A stretch of 64,000 nucleotides of DNA from Leptodactylus fallax (Eukaryota > Chordata > Amphibia > Anura > Leptodactylidae), in assembly GCA_947044405.1 (NCBI GenBank), contig CAMRHE010000169.1, positions 1,736,501-1,800,500 of the forward strand, read 5' to 3'. The position numbers and the translations under genes were made by a program. Positions 25,890 through 38,118 of this stretch are shown piece after piece. How positions within the stretch are numbered: position 1 is the first letter of the stretch; the number at the start of each line of letters is the position of its first letter. The notes under the pieces were generated by a model, which saw only the letters and a program-made list of their open reading frames with translations, was not told the origin of the DNA and ran no database searches.

Positions 25890-26370
25890 CAGAGGCGTAG
25901 CTAGGGGTTCAGCACAGGAGGGGCAAACATGTCCAAGTGGGCACCCAATTTAGGTATACCAATATTATCACTATATAGTGACCGTATAGTGGTAGACAGC
26001 AGTTCTGCACAGGGCTCTACAGACCATTTAGGTGAATACAGTGCAATAACATTTAGTGACTTACAGGTGATGTCTCTGACTAATCGTTCACATTTCTGTC
26101 TCTTCCATCTGAACCACCATGACCACTTCTTACAGCTGTGACTTGTCTCTGTAAAGTTTGCAGCACAGACATCTTTGGCTCCTCACTTTTCCAGGCACCC
26201 GACCGACATTGTCCTCACCTACATAAAGTCTCCATCCTGCTGCTACCCCCAAATATAGTATATGACATAACCTCCCATAATTATTAATATTCGCAAGTGC
26301 ATTTTTAAATTAATAATGTCCATGTGTACCCTGTTTAGATAGTGCCCCTTATTAATAATGCCCCCTGTGT
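25890..26370 (-). mobile_element. hAT-like composite element, copy 3 (one end)
   Basis: From CAGAGGCGTAGCTAGGGG the sequence is the reverse complement of the right third of copy 1: CCAAGTGGGCACCC, ATCACTATATAGTGACCG, TTGGCTCCTCACTTTTCC, CCATCCTGCTGCTACCCC. Only this end is present. Confidence 0.7.
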
Positions 26371-26384
26371 TTCCTAAGTAAAAG

Positions 26385-26700
26385 GTTTTCAAGGTTAGCA
26401 ATAAAAAATCAATTGGGTTCCAAAATCCAGGACCCCCAATGATCAGCTGTTTGAATGAACCATGATAACTGTGTATGCTCGGTGCCCCCATCTCTGTTTA
26501 CATAGTGTCATTCATTTCATAGCGGCCATGTAATGTAACTACAGCCTCATCCTATACACATCTATGTGACAAGACTGGAATTACATCACATGGTGACTAT
26601 AAACAGACAGTTTGTGATATAAACAGGCACCATGGCCCCTTCATACAGCTGATCAGTGGGGATTCAGTTATCTCTTATTGATGATCTGTCTTAAGGATAG
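26385..26700. repeat. Old palindromic interspersed repeat
   Basis: CCCCCAATGATCAGCTG on the left is opposed by CAGCTGATCAGTGGGG near 26645, so the ends fold back. The boundaries are vague. It shares phrases with 8735 and 28428. Confidence 0.45.
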
Positions 26701-28360
26701 ACATTAGATTTTAGTCTGCCATAGCTCCTCTGAAATGAACGTTCATCAATCATTAGTACAGTCGACTGTTCCAAATACACAAACAACCAAGAACGTTTCG
26801 ATGAACATTTGCTATACAAAACAAATGTTCATCTCCACCCATGGGTTTCTGACCAGTCCATATTTTGAAAAACACATGCTCAAATTACTCAAAGGTCTGT
26901 CAGTTAATCCCAAACACATTGCCGAAAATATCCAACATAACCAATTTTGGCTGTGACCAACTTTAGTTGATGGTCAGCTGTAAACATGTGATAGGCACCT
27001 TATTGAAGCCTTATTTGTATCAGTGGAAATTGAACCTCTGGGACCCCCATTAAACCCTACAAGGAAGAGACTAAATTGCACAAGAAAGCCACTAGACAGT
27101 GAAAACTGTGAAGGAGCCATTATGATTTAACTTGCCTCTTCATTGTGGTCCCCTCATTGTAAGGATCTTGGGGTCCTTATAGTCAGGGCCTCACTTATTA
27201 GGAAATTATGGCCTATCCTATCAAATCCAATAGTGGAAAAAAAACAGTTTACATGAATGGTAAACTACTCTAGAATTTCTTCTTCTAGGATTCTACTATT
27301 TATCTAGATAGTTTTGGAAGCATTTGCCTATGATTGTATAAATTCCTATTTCTGTTATAGTGCACTATTTCTTTTATGGTGGGAATCAACTTTGTAAATT
27401 CTACAACATTCCCAAGTCTATACCTTGTACCTAACAATCACAAACTAATACCAAAAATTAGTTTTTGCAAAATTGAGGTAAAGAAATATCACATATGATA
27501 TATGAACCTTTGGGTGTATGAATAGAAAGAACCCGACTTCCTCTGACAAGATAAACCCAGCAAGATATGGCAGATATTTTATCTCCTGACAGCATACTAT
27601 TTCTCAGATGGAACATTGCACTTAGCTTTTAACTGAGTAATTCGCCACATGCTTTCCAGAAAGTATGTTTTTCTCACCTTTCTAACGATGACACCACTCC
27701 AGTACATTTTTCCCCCCGTCTGAAAGGAAGTGAAAGTATTTTATATTGCATTTCTTTCCTGCCCAGTGTTTTAACTACCCTAAACTACTTCCTCTCATCA
27801 TCGCAACAATAGCATAGAATTGTACCACTGAGAACCCTCCAGGCTACAAGCGGTCTGCTCAAGCAACTCTACCCCATCATTATGTCCTCTCTCTTATCAG
27901 TAATTGTTTGTGAATTTGAACATGAAACTCAGAAAAACAGTAATGTGCCACCAACCAATAATGTGACAAAATGAATGGGCACTTAAATAGGTCTGTCATG
28001 TTCTAGTATAATCCTCGAAAATTGTGACAATAATTCTGAATGTAGGCAGCATATTCCTGTGTGACTCTTACATGTGTGGTGATCAGTCTGAATCTCTCTT
28101 GTGTTATCTGTATACAGAATCCAGAGCAAATATTTGGGCACATAGAAAACCCTGACAGCAAGAGGTATTAGGTGATATTATTCTGGCTCTCCACTTGAAT
28201 TTTGCATGGCAATGATTTGATATAAATAGCATAGAAAAATAATTTAGCAATCATTGTTAAATGCTTCTTTATTTTCTCTTATGTGTAGCATAGCTTTAGC
28301 ATAGAAGTTGACCAAACACATTTTGAAAGAAGAATGTTTAGGACATTTACACACATTCAC
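26701..28360. other. Mostly unique AT-rich DNA
   Basis: No long repeat and no exon noted. It forms the start of a repeat-poor interval reaching to about 32.6 kb. Short open frames lack recognisable domains. Confidence 0.4.
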
Positions 28361-28363
28361 ACC

Positions 28364-28402
28364 TCTATCTATCTATCTATCTATCTATCTAGCTATCTAT
28401 CT
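28364..28402 (+). repeat. CTAT tetranucleotide microsatellite
   Basis: About nine CTAT units with one interruption (CTAG). Confidence 0.95.
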
Positions 28403-28427
28403 TGTGGTTGTGCGAAATTTACAATGT

Positions 28428-28755
28428 ATCCCCTTTCCACAGGATAAGTTATGAGTGTCTGAATAGTGACACGCTGACTTCTGGCCATGCAGATCACAAA
28501 AAAAGGTACCCCATGAACCCCTGTCTATACCCTGAGTTTCAGATCATCTCTGCGAGACAACTGAAGGGAAGTCAAGTACAGCACTTGGAAATCTATGACA
28601 GCCCCAAAAAGTTGTGATAGATCGGAACCACACCTGTGCAAGCCATTAATTTATGGGGGGTACAAGTGTCACTGCATTTTGAGATGAATAGGGATCCCAT
28701 TCGTCAGACCCCCACAGATCACATGCTTAAGACCTATCCTCTGCATTGGTGATAC
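28428..28755. repeat. Old interspersed repeat
   Basis: ACAGGATAAGTTATGAGTGT near the left and CCTATCCTCTGCATTGGTGA near the right are loosely complementary. CCCACAGATCACATGC is internal. Probably an eroded short element; low certainty. Confidence 0.35.
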
Positions 28756-28856
28756 GTTGAAAACTTGGCACAATGTTCACTATATTCTTGGTACTGGGAA
28801 TTGGTTAAGTAAATAATTGAAAGAAAATAAGTAATCATAAATTATTTAGAAAAATG

Positions 28857-28884
28857 TCTATCTATCTATCTATCTATCTATCTA
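28857..28884 (+). repeat. CTAT microsatellite
   Basis: Seven CTAT units. Confidence 0.95.
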
Positions 28885-30170
28885 ATACATGTACGTATTC
28901 TGCGGCCACACTTCCCTGATGAACTTTACAAATCCAATTTCCCTGAATTATGCATTATGCCAGCAATAACAATGCTATAGATTTTATTCATATTTAATGA
29001 CATATTCCTGGCCCAGATGGCCTAGGAAGTATTTGTCTATGGATTATTGTGCAAACAAAATGGCATATCATGAAAGATTTGATTTTGTTAAACTTTTTCA
29101 CATTTGCTAGTAAGCACCTGACCTTATGTCAGTTTTAGTTTTCTGATCTCATTTCTTTGCTTTTCTGGTGTTGTTACTCAACATTGTTATGATATCCATG
29201 TTTAGAAACAGTCCTGGGTTTAGCTATTGCTAGATTAACAGATGTTTCTGCCAGATTATCCTTGCACTAAACTATGTGTTAATTTACATTGTAATTCAAA
29301 TTTCTTCTTAGTGCCCACCAGGAAAGCTTGTACTTTAGGACACATATTCCTAGTGAATAGCTCCACGGGGGTTTACTTCTGCCATTGTGAATTCATTGCT
29401 TTGGTTTGGGAATAAATGGAATGCACTCTTCATCTGTAAGTGTAGGCGTGTCTGTTTATTTATATATAGAATACTGCTTTACATAAAGTGCTGCATATAT
29501 TTTATCTAAAGAGGTGCTCCTGGGATACACAAATCTATTATATTCTTAATGTAAGGCCAAACATTGCACTATGACTGACTGGTAAGAAATGAGTCAAGGT
29601 TGTGTTAGTTTCCATTGTCTTAGATCAGGAAATTTACAGTAGTACTAAAAACAGTAGATTTACTTTATTTATATACTGATTAAACTTTACTTTATGCCAA
29701 ATAATCAACTATTCGCACCAGATAAGTGCCCCGACAAGTTTGACATTTTTTACATTTTTACCTACCGCCATCCAATAGTCATAACTTTTCTTTCATAAAT
29801 TGTTTTTGTTTTAAATATTTTTTATTTAGCTTTCAGAAGAAATGCAATAAGAACAATTCTGACATTTTTATTTTTTAATGATGTTTTAAAGTTATTGGGT
29901 AAGTTTTTAGTGTAGTGAACATACCTAATGTATTTGTTATGTATTCTTACATTTAAAAATATTTTAATCATAATTATTTTTTTTGTAAAAAAGTTGCTCT
30001 ATTTAGGTATTATTTTAATTGTTTATTTTACATATTATTTCTGTTCTTTATTATTTTGATTTATTTGCAAATCTGATTTATTTTTAACGATATTGTACTG
30101 ACCTGTCTTTTAGTTGATCCCATTACAACACTTCCAGAATAGTAGATTACTATCCTGGTGCATGGGCATG
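28885..30170. other. Unique AT-rich DNA
   Basis: 29740-30080 is particularly rich in T and A. No gene recognised. Confidence 0.4.
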
Positions 30171-30171
30171 A

Positions 30172-30282
30172 ACCTGATTTATTAAGAGGCCTGGGTCTCT
30201 GGATAATTCAGTTGTGCCTTGCACCAGTCAGGGCCTTTATTAGGTCTGGCATAGAAAACAACAGTCTTAATAAATCTGCCTG
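30172..30282. repeat. Short palindromic repeat fragment
   Basis: GATTTATTAAGAGGCC and TCTTAATAAATC form the ends. A related TTTTAATAAATTTACCCC phrase occurs near 43654. Probable MITE remnant. Confidence 0.4.
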
Positions 30283-32597
30283 ATTGAATGAAATGAATTC
30301 TTTGCATAGCATAGTAAAGAACTACTGGACTTGTTATACTGCTAAATTCCAGAATGTTGTATATACTACAAATTTTATCCCACTACGCTCCCTTATGTTA
30401 TGGCTCTCATGTGGCAATCACATTTACAGTGGTACTACATTTATTCATTCACTGTTATTCTTTTGTACCCTTTTGACAATTGTCAGGCAGTGCTGGGAAA
30501 TTGCAATTTAAAAGAATCTGTTTTTTACATGTAATACAATAGAAAAAAAAATACTTGAAAATCCTACTGTGCTAAATATGTGACGAGAGATTATCTGAAG
30601 CAGGTTATTCTGAAATAACCATAAATCTAATCTGATGACCATTTGGATGTGAAACAAGATTCACACAGTATAATCTGCACCTTGAGTCGGGTCAATGTGA
30701 ATGTCATCTCACACAATGTTGCTGTTGTTTCGGCCATTATCAAGCTGTAAGTCATTTTTTGGCACCAAGAGTGGTTGTCAAGGTACAAGTTACAATTCTT
30801 CTCATTCATCTCTTCCTACAAATGAAAAGAAATGGGGATCTCCTCAATTGAGAAGAAGAAATTTACAGGCTAGGAAAGTTTGTATTATGGTATATACTTT
30901 ACTTACAAAAATATGGTCTTGAATATGCCATAAAAATATTGTGCCTGAAGCTTTCCTAAATAGTTCCTAAGGCTTTATTTATACATCTGCTGATCTAATC
31001 AAAAATAAGGAATAAAATGAACTGTCCTTTAATAATGGAATATACATTCTGGGAATATAACTTGTGCAGGCTAATTCAGATGGACTGCACATGGACAGCG
31101 CAAGGACCCAAAATAGTGAATGCTGCAGGTCACAGTTGTAAATGCAGTATGCACTATTACTGTTTGTGCTGCAGAGAGCAGTCCATCTCATCAATGGATA
31201 TACAGACCTCCATACATATCAAACATCTTCCATTTGTTGTAGATTTTTTATAAGTGATATAATGAAACAATGTTTAAAATTAAATAATAATAATAATAAT
31301 AATATACTATAAGAGAAGAATTAAAATTCGTAAAGAATTTTTTTCCATCTCAGACATTTATGGCATATCCATAAAAATTACTGAAGAGGGCTGCGCATGC
31401 TCGGCCATCTGTCCATTCACAACAGCTGTGGGACAGGAATCCCAAACTTCCATTTAACTAGTTAGATAGTTAGTTAGTTACTTAGAGTGTAATTGAAACG
31501 TAACAAAAAATGTAACATATGATGACTAAGGGTTTGATTTCCTGCAGCACCAATTAGCAGACGTAACAAATCTATGTGAATAAATTTACACAAAATTGTG
31601 GTAATTAATGGACATTCCCATTGAATTCATCATGCTGCAGACATTAATTACCTCTAGCTAATCATTGTTGTTCATCCTCTTGTGCAACATGGCAGACTCA
31701 CTCAACAGTAATGACATTTCTTCAAAATCCTCAATCAAGGCTGTAATTAGAATTTATGGGATGGTGCAAAATGTTCAGTGGATTTCTTCCATAACCTGAC
31801 AGGTAGCAGATGTCAGCACATTGTAGCATATTAAAGAACAGTATACAGCAGAAAAAGGAGTAAGTATATAATGAGAAAGATATCCATAGAATGAAAGATA
31901 TTATTATTAATGATAAAAGTCTGTGAGTACTGACAATCATGTCCTCACATGTACTGACCCTAATGGGATTAAATCCTGCCTAACCTGTCAAGTCATCAAT
32001 ATGATGTGCCAAGCACTGTGCATCCATAGAACCCAATAAATGTCAAAAGAGTACTTTTGGGTTGATAAGGTAAGAATCTCTACTGATCTCTTGATACATG
32101 TGACCGATGTCCAACTGGGGATATTAAGCCCATACAAGAAATTATTCTTAGAGACCACCATCCATCTATAAGGAGACAGGCCATAGTGATTGTTTCCAAA
32201 GTCAGACCAAAAGAAGTATTTTGCTACAGTTGGTGGCTCTGTTGGATCAGAATCCATTATTGTTATAACCTAGACCTTAAGTAGGATCCGCTATTCTGGT
32301 GAACCATCTTGCCTTTGTAAGTTATGTAAAAAATTTTAATTTATTGTTTATTAATGCCTTGTTCCGCTAAGAGTTGATAAATTCATTCCTATATAGTGTT
32401 CCCACTAAATCTTTTGTGATAATCTAGACCACCAAATAGGAGACATTTTTAGTACATTTCATAACCCACTTATCAAATGATTTCAATGACATTCTAAAGT
32501 TTGATGTAAATATAATTTCAATTTAAGACAGGTTTAACCTCCATGAAACTGTTATACATGCAATACATGAATAACATTTGGTTCTGCTGCTACTTAG
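30283..32597. other. Unique DNA, repeat-poor
   Basis: Contains a short AAT repeat at 31287-31304. The stretch 31600-31700 (ACATTAATTACCTC, GCTAATCATTGTTG) has several homeodomain-like ATTA cores. No exon is supported. Confidence 0.4.
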
Positions 32598-32601
32598 TTA
32601 A

Positions 32602-33214
32602 AGGGATTTTCCCATCTCACTGTCTCAGCAGCTTTGCCAGCTGTCTCTTCTTCTCACTTCCCATATTCTTCAGCAAGCTGGGGGATGCGGCTTTGACTGT
32701 TTCAGCAGGACATTATGAAGTATCACAATAGATACAGACTTTGCCTTTACCATTAGAGATTATTAAGATGACTAAAAATCTAATATAAATGCAGATCAAA
32801 TAATATGCACAGTAAATGTATATTATATTACACAGGTAGAACACTTATCATGCTTCTACAGAGAACAGACTTAGTGTTATCTATGTGTTTACTTAGAGAT
32901 TTCACACTGTCTGAGCCTTTATCAGCAAACTACAATTAGCTGAACTGATTGTCCTGACCACAGAGCTGTACATAACAGTGAGAGCACTCAGCCCCCACCC
33001 AGAGAGCAGTCACTCACATCATCAGTCCTGCTTATCAGATATAGGCCGTGCACCATGGAAATGCTATGTAAACAATGGGAGGAATAATTTCACATAGCAG
33101 ACAAACAGCAGCATTGCTAAAGCACATGTATTTAGGAAAACTCTTTATTGTTTACTCTTTACTATTTACATTAGCTAGCAATATACATAGGATCCTTGCG
33201 ATGGGAATAACCCT
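32602..33214. mobile_element. MITE with TTAA flanks
   Basis: It begins AGGGATTTTCCCATC and ends GATGGGAATAACCCT, with TTAA on each side (32598-32601, 33215-33218). Length is 613 bp. No protein. TTAA flanks suggest mobilisation by a piggyBac-type enzyme, but the first bases are part of a palindrome with the TTAA, so another duplication is possible. Confidence 0.65.
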
Positions 33215-33282
33215 TTAAATAATTGCTCTAGAGTTTCTAGAGCTGTGCCAAGAAGGTGATGCTACAGTTTCTTTGTCTTTAA

Positions 33283-33704
33283 AGAGGACCTTTCATGTCC
33301 TCATGCACATGAATTCAGCGCACTGTTGGCTTTCCCATTATGTGTCCTGGGGCTGGAGATATCGGTGCTGTTAGTTTCGGCACCGATCTCTGCCCACTGT
33401 CAGAAGGGTGTTCCTGACAGTCTAACTGGACTGTGAGAAAGGCCCCCCCGAGAGTCCTGTACTGTCAGAGGGGGCATTCCTTACTGGCCTGCGATGACAC
33501 TGAGCTGTGAGGAACGCCCCCCAGTACAAGTCTATGGACAGCTACACTGTCAGTGGGCAGTGATCGGTTCCGAAACTAATGGTACCGATAACCCCAGCCC
33601 CGGGGCACATAACAGGAAAGGAGACAGTACGCTGAATTCAGCGCATTGTCGACTTTCTAGCGGTATATAAAACCGCATGTGCATGAGGACATGAAAGATC
33701 CTCT
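33283..33704. mobile_element. Fold-back MITE (family Z), complete
   Basis: AGAGGACCTTTCATGTCCTC at the left, the complement at the right, and TTAA at 33279-33282 and 33705-33708. The interior contains GATATCGGTGCTG and its opposite arm, as in 23630-24136. Confidence 0.75.
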
Positions 33705-34126
33705 TTAACCATGGTAAAATTGGCACAAACTTAATTCAAGGGAGAAAGTTAAAAAAATGGAGAAACAATTATCAAAATATTTATATATTTAGAAAACACT
33801 ATCATAATCTGTTAGGCCTCATGCACACATCTCTAGTTATTTTCCGTATATTATCCACGATTATGGCTCCGAAATTGCAGATAATATATGGACCTGTCAT
33901 TTTCTATAGACACATACAAAGATAAAACACTTATATAAAACACATAAAAACAATGTAGCAATGAATATTAACACAATTTATGAGGGATAAGTAAAGCCTT
34001 TCTACTATTATATAATACTTCAGCCTAATTATGTAGAGGTATAGGAAAGGTGGTTGACTATCCCTGTGGAAATTGTAATGGAGACCATATTAGTTGTCTA
34101 ATATTCGCAGAAATAGACGTACCTGA

Positions 34127-34380
34127 CGCTAGATTCACACCTGCGTTCGAGTTTCCGTTCGTGGGGTCCACTTGGGGACCCCACGATTGAAAACCTAATA
34201 CACCAACGACACCATACACTATAATGGGGGCCGCCAGGTTTCTGCCCGATTTCCGTCCGAAAAATGCGGAAAAATACGGAGAGAAAAGTCCTGCTTGCAG
34301 GACTTTTCTGTCCGCATTTTTAAAGTGGAATGAGGAACGGAATTCCTGAGAGGAGATCAGGCGCAGGTGTGAACCTAGCC
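34127..34380. mobile_element. Fold-back MITE (family Y), perfect TGA duplication
   Basis: Left CGCTAGATTCACACCTGCG, right GGTGTGAACCTAGCC, with TGA on both sides (34124-34126, 34381-34383). The interior carries GGTCCACTTGGGGACC and CAGGACTTTTCTGTCCGC. Confidence 0.72.
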
Positions 34381-34383
34381 TGA

Positions 34384-36074
34384 GAATAGAATGACTCTAA
34401 TAGAGCAGCACGCAACATTTGCAGAAAAAAGGTCACAGCAGTCGTATTTCACTCCAAGTAGTGTTATATGGACACATACTGATGTGGCCTGAAAGTTTTT
34501 TACACAAGTGTCCAGCATTACTTGTTAGTGTGTAATATCAGGGTTGAGCGCACCCAGTAGTACCACCATTCCTGAGCATGTAGTACGTGTCACACATTAT
34601 GAATTGCATCTTACACAACACAGGGCAGTCTGACATACCTGAAGTATTTTTGACTGATGATCGACAAACATGAAAAGCAAATGTTAACCAGTTTAATCCC
34701 CCCAAAATCTGTTGCTTTATGCTTGCAATACTATATAGAAACAGCAAATATTGAGGACTGACTTTTTCCATGATTTATTTGTGTGACGATATGCATTAAT
34801 CCTCATACCATTCACTTTGTACAAATTCTTTTTTTTCCTATAGTAATATACATATTCACATATTAAGCAAACATCTGGTATTTGTCTTCAAAAGCCAAGG
34901 ATGTATACTAAGAACCACATGAATTAGTGTGGTCCTGGAGAGAGTCTATGAATGGGTTTGGGTGGTCTGCACATTAATTTCTACGGTATTTCCTATGATG
35001 GACTGATAGATGAACTGATAGATGGAGCCTCTCCTCGAAGTCCCTTTCCTTAGCTAAAGTAAACATTTTTGTCAAGCCTAGCCCTTCTACTCATTGAAGC
35101 AGAAACCAATTCATTCTTCTTTTCCACTGACTACAGCAGATAATCATACACATTATCATAATCAACTACAATCTCTTTATCTTTCCGGGTCCAGAGATTT
35201 TAAAATGGGTTATCAAAAGCAGATCCTGGGATCAACACCATAAATAGAACAAAGCACTCTAGCTGGCCATACTATTTAGATAGCTAATTTCAACAACTTT
35301 ATCTTCTGACCCATTCCCCATACACATGCACACTCACCTTGGTCAGGTATGTATGTATTTTTAATTGGAAGAGAGTGCCAGACACCTTCGACATCCTGAT
35401 AATTCTTTTCCATCATCTGTTATCAAGGGAAAGTCATTAAATTACAATTAAAATTAGTATTATAAAATACATTAAAAAATAAATTTAAATACTATATATA
35501 AATCAACGGGTTTGACCAACATGAATGTAATGAATATTAGCATATTAAAAACAACATTCCTTTCAATGTTTATTCAGACAGTGACTTGTCCGCACACGTG
35601 ATCGTTCCTAGTGCTGTAGCTTACCTCTATTCACTTTCAAGTTCGTTCTTTCTATTGATTAGTGGGAGTCAAAAGTGGCATACCGTCACCAACCATGCAT
35701 TGCCTTTCCTTAGGAGATGTCAATTCCTCAGTCTTATTGATATGTATTACAAAGTAAGTTTTTGTATAGTACATTATTTCAAGGTCTTATCCTCTCTCCT
35801 GCATCTTTTGTCTCTTTCTTCTCTATACAGAAATGAGAAAAATAAAGTACACCCTCTATGGCTACACATATCAGGATATTATGCAAAAAAGTTGGACTTT
35901 ATAAGGTTAAAATTAGGTAAACATAACCTCAGATGAACAATGGCACATGATAAAATACACTGTGTCTCTATTTGTAATAACAAGGGCAACATGCAGAAGC
36001 AGTATATGAAAAATGAATTACAACTAGGCGCTGCTAATTAATTGCCCTTGACTAACTAGTTGACAGCATGTGTG
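34384..36074. other. Mostly unique DNA
   Basis: The first 100 bases and an open frame at 35586-35936 have no recognisable motif. No splice-flanked exon is evident. Confidence 0.4.
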
Positions 36075-36129
36075 ATTATTGCATTAAAAAAAATTTTTTT
36101 TTAAAGTTTTAGCAGTTTGCTGGTCTGGA

Positions 36130-37215
36130 GCATTTAAGTGTGTGTTAACAAAATGTCAAGGATGAAAGACTGCAGCAGTGATCTAAATTTTGGAAAGGGT
36201 ATAATGCCATTTCTAAGCAATTTGAAGTCCATCATTCTATAGTGAGAATGATTTTTCACAAGCGAAAAACTTTCAAGACAGTTGACGATGTTCTGAAGGG
36301 TGGATGTCTCAGCAGATACACTTCAAGGTTAGGTCATGCAATGCTCATAGAAGACTCTACAGGCCTTAGTTACCATATTCAATGTTCATGTTCATGACAG
36401 TACAATTAGACAAAGACTTAAAAAACATGGCTTGTTTGGTAGGGTTGCCAGGAGAAAGCCTCTTCTTTCTAAAAACGATCATGAGAGCATGGCTTAAGTT
36501 TGAAGACCACAAGATTTATGTAGTAATATCCTTTGAAAAGATAAGACCAAAGTGTAGATGTTTGGCCATAATGCACAGTTCCAAGTTTGCCGAAACCAAA
36601 CACAGCATGTCAGCCCAAAAACCTCATATCAACTGTCAAGCAAGGTGGTGGAGATTATGATTTGGGATTGTTTTGTAGCCACAGGACTTGGGTTGAAGTC
36701 CTCAGCCGCGTCATCAGCCATTTCACGTTGGACAAAGCCGACTGAGCATGCGTGGGATTTGAATCCTGAACAGAGACTTGGCAACTGATGACACGGCGTA
36801 GAGGCATTAGCAGAAGAAGAGAGAAGTGGCGCTGGATCTTCAGAAGAGCATCTTCTTTGAGCACAGGGGACACACCCTGCGCTTTCGGAGCACAGGGGAA
36901 TGCCCCCTGTGCTTTCTGAAGACTCATTTGCATAAAGACGAAAAAAGAAAATTCTCATAAATGGCGAAGCTAAGCAGAAAAATAAAGCTAGGAAAAGAAT
37001 AGTCTTTCTAAAGGCTATTCTGACATGGTGTTATTGAAAAATGCCTTTCCCAATGATAGAATCCCTTTAAGAGAACTGGAATTCCCCAAAACCTCAATCA
37101 ACTTAAGCAATGTTGTAAAGAAGAGTGGGTTAAAATTCCTCCATAATGATGTGATAGAGTGGATTACTTCAAGTTATTTCTACTAAAGGTGGATCTACAA
37201 GCTAATGATTTTTGG
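36130..37215 (+). pseudogene. Decayed Tc1 transposase
   Basis: Fragments in several frames on the plus strand: HSIVRMIFHKRKTFKTV (DNA-binding region), DSTIRQRLKKHGLFGRVARR, LLSK, MFGHNAQFQVCRNQTQH, then FVATG. After the insertion, NWNSPKPQSTSAMLKKS and the C-terminus follow. Stops and frameshifts are frequent. Confidence 0.65.
36697..37073. repeat. Short interspersed sequence inside the Tc1
   Basis: It splits the Tc1 text after GCCACAGGACTTGGG and ends AATGATAGAATCCCTTTAA before the Tc1 resumes at AACTGGAATTCC. The right end is a TTAAAGG-type terminus as in other short elements here, but no matching left terminus is seen. Some Tc1 codons are missing, so a deletion accompanied it. Confidence 0.5.
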
Positions 37216-37434
37216 TATGTACTTATTTTTTTTACACATGGCTTTTCTCTTTTGACTTAATTTTTAGTAAATAAATAATTAAGTGATGGAATCTGTTGTG
37301 TGTTCTTGTTCATTTGAGGTTGTATTTCCTTAGTTTTAAGCCTTTCTGAAGACCAGATTTTTTTTTACTATGTCCTGATATTAAAGCCATAGAATTCAAA
37401 GAGGGTATACTTAATTGTTCTCACGACTGTATTG

Positions 37435-38118
37435 CATGAAATTATGATAACAGTTATCAAATAAATTTTAAGATAAATACATAAGTCCATTATGTCTTCC
37501 TTTTTCTCCAATATTTTATCAGTAATTCATAATTTGCTTTTATTATGATGTTTTTAAATTTCAGTAGTGAATAAATCCATTTATCCTGATATTTTACATG
37601 AACACTGGAGAAATGTATGCTACAATGTCAGTAAGTTACATTTTTAGACTGTAGCCCAAACCTAACCTGGAAGATGTTAAGAAAAATAAGTTACTTGTTT
37701 ATATTTCATGGGGCATTGCATTTCCATTGTAAAATTACAACCAAATGTCAAAATATTATTTCTGTAAACTCAACACAGAATTAAGCATGTTGACTGTGAT
37801 CTTTTTTTTAGAAGTTCCATTGAAGTTGACTGGGGCATCTACTATACCCCTGGATGCCTCTGGTGTCATTGTTGGGATGTTCCATTAGATTCCATTTGTA
37901 TAAAGTAAGGCTTCTTGGGGAAAATAAGATATGCATACAGCACCCAATGAAACTTCTGCAGCAGAGCACATACAGTTTCATACTAGGGAATAGTAGACTC
38001 TTTGCCCTGCTATAATGTTTAGGACTATATCCAGAATGAAAGAAATAAAAGATTGTTTAAGCTTCTAGAAACCTTCTGTTTCTTTTCCATTATGGTAAAA
38101 GAGTAATGTCATAATACC
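37435..38118. other. AT-rich unique DNA
   Basis: No feature recognised. Confidence 0.4.

Larger units (their letters stand above)
36075..37432 (+). mobile_element. Decayed Tc1 transposon with insertion
   Basis: The left region lacks a clear end but enters a typical Tc1 leader and transposase. The right end closes TTGTTCTCACGACTG before TA (37433-37434). A different sequence of about 375 bases interrupts it at about 36697. Confidence 0.7.
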
